From an uncultured Pelagibacteraceae bacterium (GTDB lineage Bacteria; Pseudomonadota; Alphaproteobacteria; Pelagibacterales; Pelagibacteraceae), in assembly GCA_902569105.1 (NCBI GenBank), contig CACFTE010000005.1, positions 1-64,000 on the forward strand: a stretch of 64,000 nt of DNA. The letters are read 5' to 3'. The notes under the pieces are model-generated. The model was given only the letters and a program-made list of their open reading frames with translations, was not told the origin of the DNA and did no database searches. Each line of letters starts with the position of its first letter. Position 1 is the stretch's first letter. The position numbers and the translations under genes are program-made. Positions 8,474 through 17,783 of the stretch are shown piece by piece.

Positions 8474-8625
8474 ATAGGGAATATAGTTTTTGATATTTTA
8501 CAAGAACTACAAAGTTTATATCCTGTGAGAATTAAATTTTGTGAAACACTTTGATCTTCTTTTTTACATTCCTCACAAATATTATCTAAATTTTCACTGT
8601 CATTAATTTTGTTTTCATCAGTCAT
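8470..8625 (-). CDS. Small zinc-ribbon protein (51 aa)
   Basis: This 51-residue frame starts at the ATG at 8625. It has two CxxC pairs, C17-EE-C20 (ICEEC) and C39-SS-C42 (LCSSC), separated by 18 residues, the spacing of a zinc ribbon. The first 15 residues are acidic and polar and look disordered. Its start overlaps the end of the DUF3726-like gene by 8 bases, so it is the last cistron of the four-gene operon that begins with the dipeptidase. No family name is proposed; a metal-binding accessory or regulatory role is an inference from the cysteines. Confidence 0.65.
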   Translation of the reverse strand: MTDENKINDSENLDNICEECKKEDQSVSQNLILTGYKLCSSCKISKTIFPI

Positions 8626-9229
8626 TATCAGTTAAACCAGCTCCTGCTGATTTCTCTTTTAATTCATCGGTTTCCTCTACAAAAGTTTCATTTGCAAATT
8701 TAGTCATTTCTTTCCACTCTTCTTCACTAAATGAATTGCTATTTTCTATAAAATTAATTAAGACAGTGTTAGAATTTTCCCATATCTCGCTTTTGGAATA
8801 GTTTCCAAAAATACTTTGATTAAAATTCAACATAAATTCTTTTTCATCCATTTTAATTAGAATTTTTTTACCTAAAACCTCAGATGCTCTACTTACAAAA
8901 GATAAAAATAAAATTGGATAAGCAATTTTATTAAATTCTAATGATTTGAGTTTTTCTAAAGATTTAACTTGATCTAAAAAACTTATTCCTGAACTAATTG
9001 GACAATGGAACTTATTTTCAGAAATATTATTTTTAGATATAAGTTTAATTTGTTGAAATTTATTTTGGTCATATATTTTTAGATATTGATTAAGATTTTT
9101 AAGACCTGGCAAACCAAATAATTCTAACTGCTTTACACTTTTGCCTATTTCTTCAGAAATGCCCCAACTGAAACCTTTTGCTCTTAAAGCACGTTTTGAA
9201 ATAGTATCAATTTCACTTAAAGATCTCAT
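8618..9229 (-). CDS. DUF3726-like protein
   Basis: This 203-residue protein begins MRSLSEIDTISKRALRAKG and then FSWGISEEIGKSVKQLELFG, a start I associate with the DUF3726 family of alphaproteobacteria, whose function is unknown. No signal peptide or transmembrane segment is visible; the C-terminus is acidic. Its ATG directly abuts the stop of the 552-residue gene and its end overlaps the zinc-ribbon gene, so it is tightly embedded in the operon. Soluble and probably cytoplasmic. Confidence 0.65.
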   Translation of the reverse strand: MRSLSEIDTISKRALRAKGFSWGISEEIGKSVKQLELFGLPGLKNLNQYLKIYDQNKFQQIKLISKNNISENKFHCPISSGISFLDQVKSLEKLKSLEFNKIAYPILFLSFVSRASEVLGKKILIKMDEKEFMLNFNQSIFGNYSKSEIWENSNTVLINFIENSNSFSEEEWKEMTKFANETFVEETDELKEKSAGAGLTDND

Positions 9230-10888
9230 TTAATTTAAAGTTTCATAAACCCATTTATCATCAAAGTTTTTTAATTGATTAGGAAGAGGAGCTCCCTGAA
9301 ACATACAAATCCTTAACCATTTGTCTGATCTTGGATCAAATTTAATCGCTCCAAAAAATGATAATTTTAATCTTAGCATATCAATTGGCATTAATTGTTT
9401 TCCAATAGTGTTATCTAATATTTCAGAATAGGGAAATTTTTCAATTATAAACGCCCTTCTTACTACATGTCTCAGATCATTATTTTCTAATAAAAATTCT
9501 GCAATAGATAAACTGTTTTTTGTAACTATTACTCTTTCGTATAATTTTTTTATATCTCTTGCAATTGCGAGAGGTTGTTCTAATTCAGATCCATTAACCT
9601 CAAATCTGCTACCTAGCCGAGGTTCCTCTTTATTTTTCGAAATAAACCAAAAATTATGATTGTTTTCTTTTTTTTCAAAATCTAAATTTAGAATATCAGA
9701 ATAATTTTTTTCAAGAATGTCTCTTAATTCTGATGTTTTCCTTTCTGTAGGTATTGTGAAATATTTATCTTCATCCGAACTCATTTTATGTTTAAATTCA
9801 TTAACTATTTCATCAAATGGCTCCATAAAAATTGAAACTAAATATTCTAAACATTCCTCGCAAACTTGGTTTTCAGCCCATTTATAAATTTCGTTAAATA
9901 AGAATTTTTGACCAATATTAATTTTTTCTAAATATTTTATTGTTTTTTTTAAATCGTCGAGCAGTTTTTTAATTTTATTTTTTTGGAATTCGCTATCAGT
10001 ATTCCAATTTTCAACATTCTTAATTGATTTTTTGAGACAAGTAAAAAAAATGTTAAATTTATATTTATTTATACTTTCAACTTCTCTGATTTTTTTTAAA
10101 ATTGTCTCTCTAGCAAGAACCCAATTATTAAGCAATGTAGGATGATTTACTATAAAAGGTGCCATACCTAGCCCAGTTGAATTACCAATTCCAAGTCCTT
10201 TTGCAATTTTAATATCAAGTTCCACAAATTTCTTTGGATTTTTATTCTTCGCTATATGATTAATTTGATCAAACGTAAATTGTCTTACTAAATAAACTAA
10301 CATCATTTCTAATCTAAATGGCCCTTTGATTTCTGATCGATTTTTAACTCTAAATCTATCAGCTAAACCAAATTTACCAGATCCATATACCGCAGTTGTT
10401 CTGTATAAATATCCAACTTTTGATAAGATGTTTTTGTCTGGTTGTCTGCCATTAGATAAATTTTCTACTACATTATTAAATAATCTTACTGATCTGTTTG
10501 CTCTTGAAAGAGTTAGCTCTTTATAACTTAATCTACCAACTTCTTGCTTCGGAACATTTTTATTAAGCCTTTCAATATCTTGCTTGTTTGGAATACCATC
10601 GTATAATGCAAATGCAGCATCCCACTTTGTTGCGATAACTCTATCTGATCTTTCATCTTCGCTAAGTTCGTTTGCAAAACAGACCAAAGAATAAGTTCTG
10701 TTGTTTTTAGAAAAAGAATATACTGCTTTACCATAACCTTCTTTATTTAATTCAAATAAATCTCTTGAATAATTCCAGTCTTTAAATTCATCTAGAAATG
10801 ATCTTAAAAATGATAATTTAGACTGATGAAAGCAACCAAGTCTTGAAAGCTTCATTATTTCTTTTGGTGATCTTAATTGAACTTCCAT
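9230..10888 (-). CDS. Conserved-looking 552-residue protein of unknown function
   Basis: I do not recognise this family. The protein is soluble, with no signal peptide or transmembrane helix. The N-terminal third contains a segment rich in Arg and Asp (ELSEDERSDRVIATKWD). A CEEC pair lies in the middle (NQVCEECLEYLV), and predicted helices dominate residues 230-330. The C-terminus has IKFDPRSDKWLRICMFQG. Its start overlaps the dipeptidase stop by one base (TAATG) and its stop abuts the DUF3726-like start, so it is translated from one polycistron with them. Membrane-dipeptidase genes sit beside dimethylglycine demethylase genes in Pseudomonas, so this operon may be tied to methylated-glycine metabolism; that link is an inference. 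Confidence 0.6.
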   Translation of the reverse strand: MEVQLRSPKEIMKLSRLGCFHQSKLSFLRSFLDEFKDWNYSRDLFELNKEGYGKAVYSFSKNNRTYSLVCFANELSEDERSDRVIATKWDAAFALYDGIPNKQDIERLNKNVPKQEVGRLSYKELTLSRANRSVRLFNNVVENLSNGRQPDKNILSKVGYLYRTTAVYGSGKFGLADRFRVKNRSEIKGPFRLEMMLVYLVRQFTFDQINHIAKNKNPKKFVELDIKIAKGLGIGNSTGLGMAPFIVNHPTLLNNWVLARETILKKIREVESINKYKFNIFFTCLKKSIKNVENWNTDSEFQKNKIKKLLDDLKKTIKYLEKINIGQKFLFNEIYKWAENQVCEECLEYLVSIFMEPFDEIVNEFKHKMSSDEDKYFTIPTERKTSELRDILEKNYSDILNLDFEKKENNHNFWFISKNKEEPRLGSRFEVNGSELEQPLAIARDIKKLYERVIVTKNSLSIAEFLLENNDLRHVVRRAFIIEKFPYSEILDNTIGKQLMPIDMLRLKLSFFGAIKFDPRSDKWLRICMFQGAPLPNQLKNFDDKWVYETLN

Positions 10889-11856
10889 TAATTCATTCTT
10901 TTATAAAAATTAAACCAATTGTTTCCAAGGATTCCGTTTATTTCACTTTTGCTAAATCCGACTTTGAATAAACCATTTTCTAAATTAAAAAATCCTCTTG
11001 AATCAATAAACCATTCAGGTTGTTGTGGAAATCCTGAATTTTTTTTTGTACCTTCGCCAAAATTTTTCGCTTTAGCCCAAGTACCATTTCTCATCCATTC
11101 AACAACAGAATCTGGTTGATTCAAACAAAGATCTGATCCAATTCCTATTTTTTCTACACCTATTAGTTCTGAAGTTTTAGCTACCATTTCACAAAAACTT
11201 TCTAACGAGCATTTTGTTCCATCTTTAAGATGATGGGGGTACAGAGATAGACCTAGCATTCCATCATTTTTAGATAAAATTTTAAGCAATTCATCTGATT
11301 TATTTCTTTTAGTCGCGTGCCAAAAAGTTGGGTTTGCATGTGTGATTGCAATCGGTTTTTGACTTATGTTTATTGCATCTATTGTACTTTTTTCTGCAGA
11401 GTGAGACATATCAATTACAAGTCCGAGTCTATTCATTTCTTTAATTACTTCTCTTCCAAAATTTGTAACTCCACTATCAAAATTTTCAAAACATCCTGTG
11501 GCTAATAGTGACTGATTGTTATATGTTAGTTGCATAAACCTACAGCCTAGATCGTAAACTTTTTCAACTAAACCTATGTCATCTTCGATAGGTGAACAAT
11601 TTTGAAAACCAAAAAATATTGCAGTTTTTTTTTCTTTTTTAGCTTTTTCAATATCTTTATAAGATTTTCCTTGGAAAATTAAATCTGAATTATCTTTAAA
11701 GAATATATTCCATTCATTAACTCTAGAATTGAATTCATCAAAATCTTCATGATAAACAACTGTAACATGGACAGCATCTAATCCAGCATCTCTATTAATT
11801 TTAAATACTTCTCTTGACCATTTGCAATATTGGAGATTGTCTATTTTATAATTCAT
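10888..11856 (-). CDS. Membrane-dipeptidase family (peptidase M19) hydrolase
   Basis: This 322-residue protein matches the renal-dipeptidase (M19) family, a metal-dependent TIM barrel. Blocks are VIDMSHSAEKS (148-157), AITHANP (170-176) and GIGSDLC near 240. No signal peptide is visible, so it is probably cytoplasmic despite the family name. It heads a minus-strand operon with the 552-residue unknown, the DUF3726-like protein and the zinc ribbon. A homologous gene (PA5396) lies beside the dimethylglycine demethylase genes of Pseudomonas aeruginosa, which fits the betaine genes nearby. The substrate may be an N-methylated dipeptide or amidase-like substrate rather than ordinary dipeptides. Confidence 0.78.
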   Translation of the reverse strand: MNYKIDNLQYCKWSREVFKINRDAGLDAVHVTVVYHEDFDEFNSRVNEWNIFFKDNSDLIFQGKSYKDIEKAKKEKKTAIFFGFQNCSPIEDDIGLVEKVYDLGCRFMQLTYNNQSLLATGCFENFDSGVTNFGREVIKEMNRLGLVIDMSHSAEKSTIDAINISQKPIAITHANPTFWHATKRNKSDELLKILSKNDGMLGLSLYPHHLKDGTKCSLESFCEMVAKTSELIGVEKIGIGSDLCLNQPDSVVEWMRNGTWAKAKNFGEGTKKNSGFPQQPEWFIDSRGFFNLENGLFKVGFSKSEINGILGNNWFNFYKRMN

Positions 11857-11896
11857 ATTATTAAAGGTATATTAGATTAAAAATATTTGCTATTAA

Positions 11897-12397
11897 ATGA
11901 ATAAAATGCCTCAAAAAAATAAACCTTTAGTATCAATAATTATGGGTAGTCAATCTGACTATTCAACAATGAAATATGCGGAGGAAGTATTAAAAAATTT
12001 GAGGATTAAATTCGAGATAAAAATTGTTTCTGCACATAGAACACCAAAAAGATTATACAATTATGCCTCTAAGGTTGATGGAGAAGGTATTGCAATAATT
12101 ATTGCAGGGGCTGGTGGCTCTGCACATTTGCCAGGAATGGTGGCTGCAATAACAACAGTTCCTGTTATTGGCGTTCCAATTGAAAGTAAAAAACTTAAGG
12201 GATTGGATAGCTTATTATCTATAGTACAAATGCCCAAGGGAATTCCTGTTGGATCAGTTGCGATAGGTAAAGATGGTGCTATAAACGCAGCTTTGTATGC
12301 AGCATCAATCTTAGCGGTAAGTGACAAAAAAATAAAATCAAAATTAAAACAATTAAGGTCTAAACAAACTAAATCTGTAAAAAAAAAACCAAAATAA
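11897..12397 (+). CDS. purE: N5-carboxyaminoimidazole ribonucleotide mutase
   Basis: This 166-residue class I PurE converts N5-CAIR to CAIR in purine synthesis. It has [11 protein letters not shown] near residue 16, SAHRTP at 45-50 and [13 protein letters not shown] in the active-site loop. The C-terminal ~25 residues are a lysine-rich tail beyond the usual ~160-residue core. The first ATG (11897) is used here; the second in-frame ATG at 11906 is also possible. purK follows after 4 bases, the standard operon partner. Confidence 0.93.
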   Translation: MNKMPQKNKPLVSIIMGSQSDYSTMKYAEEVLKNLRIKFEIKIVSAHRTPKRLYNYASKVDGEGIAIIIAGAGGSAHLPGMVAAITTVPVIGVPIESKKLKGLDSLLSIVQMPKGIPVGSVAIGKDGAINAALYAASILAVSDKKIKSKLKQLRSKQTKSVKKKPK

Positions 12398-12401
12398 AAT
12401 A

Positions 12402-13448
12402 ATGTCAGAACAAACAATTGGAATTTTAGGTGGTGGTCAACTTGGAAGTTTATTATGTTTAAGTGCAAAAAAACTTAATTTAAAAACAGTAATTTATTGT
12501 AACGATATAGATGCACCTGCACAAAATTATGCCAATCAATTTATTTGTGGTGATTATAAAGATAAAATAAAGATTCAAGAATTTATTAGTAAAGTAGATG
12601 TTGTTACTTATGAATTTGAAAATATTCCTTTTGAAACATTGGATTTAATTAACCAATTTAAACAAGTTAAACCAAAGCCAACTGTAAATAAAATAGTACA
12701 ACATAGATTATATGAAAAAGATTTTGTTAATAAGTGTAATATAAGCACTACAAGATATGTATCAATAAAAGAGAGATCCGATCTTAATGCAAATGTAAAA
12801 TTAATTCCAGGAATACTTAAAACCTGCAGGCTTGGTTATGATGGAAAAGGACAATTTAAACTGAATAATATATCTGATTTAGAAAATTTAAATATTGATT
12901 TTTCACAAGAATATATTCTTGAGAAAATGATAAATTTAAAAAAGGAATTTTCAATTATATTAACTAGATTTGGTCACTCTATTCACTCAGTTTATGATCC
13001 GATTGAAAATGAACATGAAGATCAGATATTAAAATTTTCAAAAATACCTGCCGATATAGATGAAAAAATCTTAACAAAAGCAAAAGACTGGGCATCAATA
13101 ATTGCTGATGATTTAGATTATATAGGAACAATATGTATAGAATACTTTATAGATAAAAATGACAATTTATATGTTAATGAAATTGCACCTAGGGTTCATA
13201 ACTCAGGCCATTTAACAATTAATGCATTTAATATAAGTCAATTTGAAAATCATATCAGGGCAATCTGTGGCTTAGAAAAACAAGAATTAATAAAAATTTT
13301 TAATGCAAAAATGATAAACATTATTGGTGAAGAAATTGTCTCATATAGATTAAAACAATATTCTGATAATGAGTATTTTTTTGACTATGGAAAAAAAGAA
13401 ATCAAGGCAAAAAGAAAAATGGGTCATTTAACTGTTGTTGAAAAGTAG
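12402..13448 (+). CDS. purK: N5-carboxyaminoimidazole ribonucleotide synthase
   Basis: This 348-residue ATP-grasp enzyme carboxylates AIR with bicarbonate and ATP. Visible blocks are GILGGGQLGSLLCLSA at the N-terminus, LKTCRLGYDGKGQ in the ATP-grasp region and VNEIAPRVHNSGHLTI near the catalytic end, all typical of PurK. It follows purE by 4 bases. The stop overlaps or closely precedes the next gene, depending on which start that gene uses. Confidence 0.93.
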   Translation: MSEQTIGILGGGQLGSLLCLSAKKLNLKTVIYCNDIDAPAQNYANQFICGDYKDKIKIQEFISKVDVVTYEFENIPFETLDLINQFKQVKPKPTVNKIVQHRLYEKDFVNKCNISTTRYVSIKERSDLNANVKLIPGILKTCRLGYDGKGQFKLNNISDLENLNIDFSQEYILEKMINLKKEFSIILTRFGHSIHSVYDPIENEHEDQILKFSKIPADIDEKILTKAKDWASIIADDLDYIGTICIEYFIDKNDNLYVNEIAPRVHNSGHLTINAFNISQFENHIRAICGLEKQELIKIFNAKMINIIGEEIVSYRLKQYSDNEYFFDYGKKEIKAKRKMGHLTVVEK

Positions 13449-13452
13449 ACGT

Positions 13453-14508
13453 GTGACAAAATTTTTTATTTTTCTATTTATTTTATTAAATTACTCAAAT
13501 AATTTGTTTGCTATGGACTCAAGACCGTATCACCATTTGTCTGATGGAACATTTAGAAATCCAGAAGGTTCACCCGTTAGAGACTCTTCTTTTAATTGGA
13601 GTTTTAGAATATTTAATGAAGAAAAGAAAAAACTTGATACTACAGTACCTGATGATCACGTCATTAAAAAGACGGAAGTATTAAACGATTTGAATAAATA
13701 TAAAAAAGGCAACTATATTGCTTGGATAGGACATGCAACCTTTCTAATAAAATTAGGAAATACAACAATTATAACAGATCCCGTATTTGAAAAAAATATG
13801 GGTCCATTAATATTTGGCCCAAAAAGATTTGTAGATCCTGCTTTAGAATTAAATGAATTGCCCGAAGTAGATTTGTTTTTACTTACACACAATCATTATG
13901 ATCATTTGAGTACAAGGACAATTCAAAGATTTCCGTACAAAAAAGCTAAAGTGCTTGCACCATTAAAATTAGGTAAATATTTCACACGTAACGGTTATCG
14001 GGATGTTGATGAAATGGATTGGTATGATGAAATTGAAATCAACGATTTAAAAGTTACACTTGTTCCTGCTGTTCATTGGTCAAAAAGAAGTTTGTGGGAT
14101 ACAAATAAAACACTCTGGGGTAGCTTTATTATTGAATATCAGGGCATGAAAATATTTTTTGCATGCGATACCGGTTATGGAAATATTTATAAAGATCTAG
14201 GAAAAAAATATGGACCAATAGATTTAACATTAATAAATATTGGAGCATATAATTTTTATCCAATGGCACCTGTTAAAGATAAATCAATATATCATACAAA
14301 TCCTGAGGAAGCGCTTCAAATAGGAAAAGATTTAAATAGTAAAAAAATGTTAGGAATGCATTGGGGAACAGTTGTTCTTTCTTTAGAGCCAATTTTGGAA
14401 CCAGCAAAAAGATTTAAGGACTCAGCCAATCAATTTGGATACGATCCTGATGATGCTATTATTTTTAAAATTGGACAAGTAGAGCCGATAGAAAAAATAT
14501 TAAAATAA
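13453..14508 (+). CDS. Exported metallo-beta-lactamase-fold hydrolase (NAPE-PLD/UlaG-like)
   Basis: The enzyme has a hydrophobic N-terminus (KFFIFLFILLNYSNNLFA) that reads as a signal peptide, then a metallo-beta-lactamase domain. The metal motif is THNHYDHLS, with later ligands in FFACDTGYG and GMHWGTV. The SRPYHHLSDGTFRNPEG segment and overall size (~350 residues) resemble N-acylphosphatidylethanolamine phospholipase D-like proteins, so a lipid-linked phosphodiester is a possible substrate. Starts: GTG at 13453, 4 bases after purK, is preferred; the frame also allows TTG at 13435, overlapping purK by 14 bases. No function within purine synthesis is implied by the gene order. Confidence 0.75.
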   Translation: MTKFFIFLFILLNYSNNLFAMDSRPYHHLSDGTFRNPEGSPVRDSSFNWSFRIFNEEKKKLDTTVPDDHVIKKTEVLNDLNKYKKGNYIAWIGHATFLIKLGNTTIITDPVFEKNMGPLIFGPKRFVDPALELNELPEVDLFLLTHNHYDHLSTRTIQRFPYKKAKVLAPLKLGKYFTRNGYRDVDEMDWYDEIEINDLKVTLVPAVHWSKRSLWDTNKTLWGSFIIEYQGMKIFFACDTGYGNIYKDLGKKYGPIDLTLINIGAYNFYPMAPVKDKSIYHTNPEEALQIGKDLNSKKMLGMHWGTVVLSLEPILEPAKRFKDSANQFGYDPDDAIIFKIGQVEPIEKILK

Positions 14509-14509
14509 A

Positions 14510-15133
14510 TCAATTAATTTTTTGTATTAAAGATATAGTGTTATTTGTAGGTTTATTAACATCCTTTGAAATTTCATAGAATTCTAAATTTGGCTTATTC
14601 GATTCCTTTAAAAAATTTGAACCATCTATTTGTAGGTTCAAATAATTATTGATATCCTTTTCATTTAAAATTACAGGTTGTCTATGATGAATTTCATTTA
14701 CATTTTGTGATGCTTGTTCGGTAATTAAACAAAATTGATTATCTGCAAAAATTCCCGCAATAAACATCATTTTTTTGTCATCTCTTAAAAAGTAAAATGG
14801 TTTTTTTTCCTTGCCATCTCTTTTCCACTCATAAAATCCATCAGCAACAGCAACACATCTGTGAATTTTAATATGCTTTTTGAATGAAATTTTTTCATCT
14901 ATCGTTTCGAGTCTTGCATTAATAAGAGGTTTGAAATCTTTTTGTTTTGACCATGATGGTACAATACCCCATTTTAGCAACTCTAGCGTGTTTCCATTTG
15001 TATATTTTTTAACAACAGGTAAATTTTGTGATGGGTGAGCGTTATAATTTTCAGTATCCTCTACTTTAATTGCAGTTTTTACAATTCCTTTAGTTTTAGC
15101 TACAGGATTGGTAATTACAAATCTTCCACACAT
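14510..15133 (-). CDS. SRAP domain protein (HMCES/YedK family)
   Basis: This 207-residue SOS-response-associated peptidase family member should crosslink to abasic sites in single-stranded DNA through Cys2. The catalytic Cys2 is present (MCGRF), as are N-terminal Asn/His residues in NYNAHPSQNLPVV, the WGIVPSW block, INARLET, GFYEWKR with its conserved Glu, and a C-terminal HHRQPVIL. Length is normal. It is convergent with the metallo-beta-lactamase gene (1-base gap) and divergent from the GNAT gene. Confidence 0.92.
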   Translation of the reverse strand: MCGRFVITNPVAKTKGIVKTAIKVEDTENYNAHPSQNLPVVKKYTNGNTLELLKWGIVPSWSKQKDFKPLINARLETIDEKISFKKHIKIHRCVAVADGFYEWKRDGKEKKPFYFLRDDKKMMFIAGIFADNQFCLITEQASQNVNEIHHRQPVILNEKDINNYLNLQIDGSNFLKESNKPNLEFYEISKDVNKPTNNTISLIQKIN

Positions 15134-15168
15134 AAAAAAATTCTTTGTTTAATTTATTTTTAGATTAT

Positions 15169-15639
15169 ATGTTTTTCAGATTTATGAAATCAATAGAAAA
15201 TAACTTTGATAATCCAAGTGTAAATACACTTTTACATTATCATTTTTATCAGCTCAGATCTAATTCACCTGAGGGAAGTACACATGTTTTAGATATTGAG
15301 GGATTGAAAGTCCCAAGTATTAAATTTTGGAGTATTTGGGAAGAGGAAAAATTGATTGGATGTGGTGCACTTAAGTTTTTAGAAAAAAGTCATGGAGAAT
15401 TTAAATCTATTCGAATAGCTGATGAATTTAGAGGTAAGGGATATGGTATCAAACTATTAAATCATCTAATAATAGAAGCTAAAAAAAATGGAATAAATAA
15501 AATTAGTTTAGAAACTGGTGCTGGAATTTTTTTTGAACCTGCAAGAAAACTCTTCGAAAAAGCAGGTTTTAAAACTTGTAAACCTTTTGCACATTATAAA
15601 ATAGATTCAAACTCATGCTATTATTCAAAAGAAATATAA
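15169..15639 (+). CDS. GNAT-family N-acetyltransferase
   Basis: The GNAT acetyl-CoA motif is seen as RIADEFRGKGYGIKLLNHL. Earlier strands include KLIGCGALKFL, and the C-terminal LFEKAGFKTC is typical. The acceptor substrate is unknown. The frame opens at a TTG at 15145, but the ATG at 15169 gives the natural length (156 residues); a further ATG at 15184 is possible. The next gene follows after 4 bases. Confidence 0.82.
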   Translation: MFFRFMKSIENNFDNPSVNTLLHYHFYQLRSNSPEGSTHVLDIEGLKVPSIKFWSIWEEEKLIGCGALKFLEKSHGEFKSIRIADEFRGKGYGIKLLNHLIIEAKKNGINKISLETGAGIFFEPARKLFEKAGFKTCKPFAHYKIDSNSCYYSKEI

Positions 15640-15643
15640 ATAA

Positions 15644-16078
15644 ATGAGTAAGATTATTGAAAAACCTTATGTTCTACATGTTGCTGAAGTTATATATTTA
15701 GAAATTTTTCAAATTAAAAAAAGTGAGAATATCAATAATGTAGAAGCTGTTGAGAGATTTATTGGATCTGACAAATATAAAAAAATAAGCTCAGGTAAAT
15801 TTCATGACGAATGGTTTGCAGATCTAAAAAAAAATAATTTTGTCGATCAAGACACAGGGAAAAAAGTCCCCTCTGAAACAATTAGACTTTTAGAAATTCA
15901 AAAAGAAAGTATGATAAAACAGTTAATTCAATATCCTGACTTGTATTATGCAAAAAGCCACTTTCCATTGGAAATATCTCAGAGAGCTTTTGATCATTTG
16001 TGGAGAATTTGTGAAAGTTATGAGCTTTGGTGCAGAGAGACAAATCAAAAAAAACTAATTTATTTAAATTTAGTTTAA
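15644..16078 (+). CDS. Hypothetical protein, 144 aa
   Basis: Unrecognised soluble protein with no signal peptide or membrane span. It begins MSKIIEKPYVLHVAEVIYLE, is charged throughout, and ends in a Trp/Cys-containing helix (LWRICESYELWCRE). It is 4 bases downstream of the GNAT gene, so probably co-transcribed. Its 3' end overlaps the convergent lipoprotein gene by 9 bases. Confidence 0.6.
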   Translation: MSKIIEKPYVLHVAEVIYLEIFQIKKSENINNVEAVERFIGSDKYKKISSGKFHDEWFADLKKNNFVDQDTGKKVPSETIRLLEIQKESMIKQLIQYPDLYYAKSHFPLEISQRAFDHLWRICESYELWCRETNQKKLIYLNLV

Positions 16079-16408
16079 ATTAAGTTCTTTTCGAGTATTT
16101 TTAATATTATTTTGTAACAAAATAAATAATTGTTTATCATTAATATTTCTTTCTAATAATGATGATAGTTCTTTGTTTATTTTTAAATCTTTATTTTTAA
16201 TTTGCTGTTCCTCTACTTTTTTTACTAACAACTCGTGAGTTTGCATACCCGTCTCTTCTTCTACTGCTTTGTTAGTTACAAAGGTCCCAAAAGCATGAGT
16301 GGCGTTCCCTGAAGAAACTAAGGTCATAGCAGGACCTATCATGGCTGTACTCTGAACACAGCCTGTAAGAAAAGTTGCTGCAAACAAACATGCAAATATT
16401 TTTTTCAT
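16070..16408 (-). CDS. Small predicted lipoprotein
   Basis: This 112-residue protein has a lipoprotein signal, MKKIFACLFAATFLTGC, with lipobox LTGC giving Cys17 as the lipidated residue. The mature part starts with a glycine- and alanine-rich stretch (STAMIGPAMTLVSSGNATHA) and continues as charged helix. Expected in the inner or outer membrane facing the periplasm. No family recognised. Confidence 0.7.
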   Translation of the reverse strand: MKKIFACLFAATFLTGCVQSTAMIGPAMTLVSSGNATHAFGTFVTNKAVEEETGMQTHELLVKKVEEQQIKNKDLKINKELSSLLERNINDKQLFILLQNNIKNTRKELNLN

Positions 16409-16519
16409 TCCCTACTTAATCAATACATATTTTATAATTCAACTCAATAGGGAAAAATACCAATTTACCTAGTTTGGACAATATCTTTATTATTTTAAAA
16501 AATTTGAATATTATGAGCT

Positions 16520-17203
16520 ATGATTTTCGAACAAATATTTGATAAAACATCATCAACCTATACTTACTTAATTTCGTCTGGACCTGGTAGAGAAGCATTA
16601 ATTATTGATCCAGTATTAGAACATGTGGATAATTATATAAATATACTAAATAAACTTAATTTAAAACTAGTTAAAGTAATAGATACCCATATTCATGCTG
16701 ATCATATTACAGGTATGTCAGAGCTAAAAAATTTAACTAACTGTGAAACAGTGATGGGGGATAAAACGCCAGCAGATATTGTCTCTATAAAAGTCAAAGA
16801 CCAAGAAGAAATAAAATTAGATAATTTAAAAATTAAAGCTGTTTATACACCAGGACATACTTATGAAAGTTTCAGTTTTTTGATGGAAGATAAAGTTTTT
16901 ACTGGAGATACACTTTTGATTGGAGGGACTGGAAGAACAGATTTTCAAAATGGAAATCCTTATGACTCATATAATTCAATATTTAATATTTTATTAAAAT
17001 TACCAGATAAAACTAAAGTTTACCCAGCGCATGATTATAACGGAAAATATTTTAGTACTATAGAAAATGAGAGAAAAAATAATCCAAGACTACAAGTTAA
17101 ATCTGCTGATGAATATGCGGATATAATGAATAATCTAAATTTGCCAGATCCAAAATTAATGGATGTAGCAATCCCCCGAAATTTGAAATTAGGTGCTAAA
17201 TAA
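16520..17203 (+). CDS. ETHE1-like persulfide dioxygenase
   Basis: This 227-residue metallo-beta-lactamase-fold protein fits the ETHE1/Sdo group, which oxidises glutathione persulfide to sulfite with a single iron. The metal motif is THIHADH (56-62), with His113 in TPGHT, Asp130 in FTGDTLLIGG and His171 in YPAHDYNG. The GGTGRTDFQ block separates ETHE1 from glyoxalase II. It stands alone, convergent with the sarcosine oxidase operon (1-base gap), and may detoxify sulfide or persulfide formed from organosulfur compounds. Confidence 0.85.
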   Translation: MIFEQIFDKTSSTYTYLISSGPGREALIIDPVLEHVDNYINILNKLNLKLVKVIDTHIHADHITGMSELKNLTNCETVMGDKTPADIVSIKVKDQEEIKLDNLKIKAVYTPGHTYESFSFLMEDKVFTGDTLLIGGTGRTDFQNGNPYDSYNSIFNILLKLPDKTKVYPAHDYNGKYFSTIENERKNNPRLQVKSADEYADIMNNLNLPDPKLMDVAIPRNLKLGAK

Positions 17204-17204
17204 T

Positions 17205-17783
17205 TTAAATTGATTTATAGCCAAATTCTAAACATGAGTCAGTTAAAGAATGATACAAAGACTCACCAAAGCTTCTCAAACCAAAAATTCTAATTGTATT
17301 TGGATCATTTGAAATAAAGTCTAAAGTTATAGTAATTCCATTATAAACTGTATTTGCGCAATTTCCCTCTTTCAATTTACCTACATCTAATGGGGATCCC
17401 TTTTTTAAAACTTCGTAAATCATTTCACCTTCTAGCTCAATAATTGATCTTGAATGAGAAAGATCTGTGATCGCAAAATCAGTTTCTTTAAAATTATTTA
17501 AATTTTCTCTGGTATCTTTTGACGAAAAAACAAACCAATTATCTGGACCCATCCAAATAATTCTTGTAGATGGGTTGCTCGATGTTTTATTTGCATTAGG
17601 CAAGTTAAGTCCATCTATTTTGAAATTAGATATATTTTTTTCTGTATTCTTATATTTTACAACCTGAAATAAATTTATATTTTTAATTTCTTTTATTTTA
17701 ATTATCTGATTTTCGTTTTTATCATTATGATCACCATATAATCCTAATTTGTGAACATTTTTTAAAGATGAAATACTGTTCAT
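17205..17783 (-). CDS. soxG: Sarcosine oxidase gamma subunit
   Basis: This 192-residue protein is the small GcvT-like gamma subunit of heterotetrameric sarcosine oxidase. The WMGPDNWFVFSS segment, DLSHSRSIIELEG and the C-terminal IFGLRSFGESLYHSL are characteristic. It overlaps soxA by 4 bases (ATGA) and is the last gene of the B-D-A-G operon. The gamma subunit packs at the alpha-beta interface and contributes to the complex rather than carrying its own cofactor. Confidence 0.87.
   Translation of the reverse strand: MNSISSLKNVHKLGLYGDHNDKNENQIIKIKEIKNINLFQVVKYKNTEKNISNFKIDGLNLPNANKTSSNPSTRIIWMGPDNWFVFSSKDTRENLNNFKETDFAITDLSHSRSIIELEGEMIYEVLKKGSPLDVGKLKEGNCANTVYNGITITLDFISNDPNTIRIFGLRSFGESLYHSLTDSCLEFGYKSI

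Noticed and set aside
12061-12468. 135-residue minus-strand frame across purE-purK
   Set aside because: Antisense to well-identified purE with no supporting signals.
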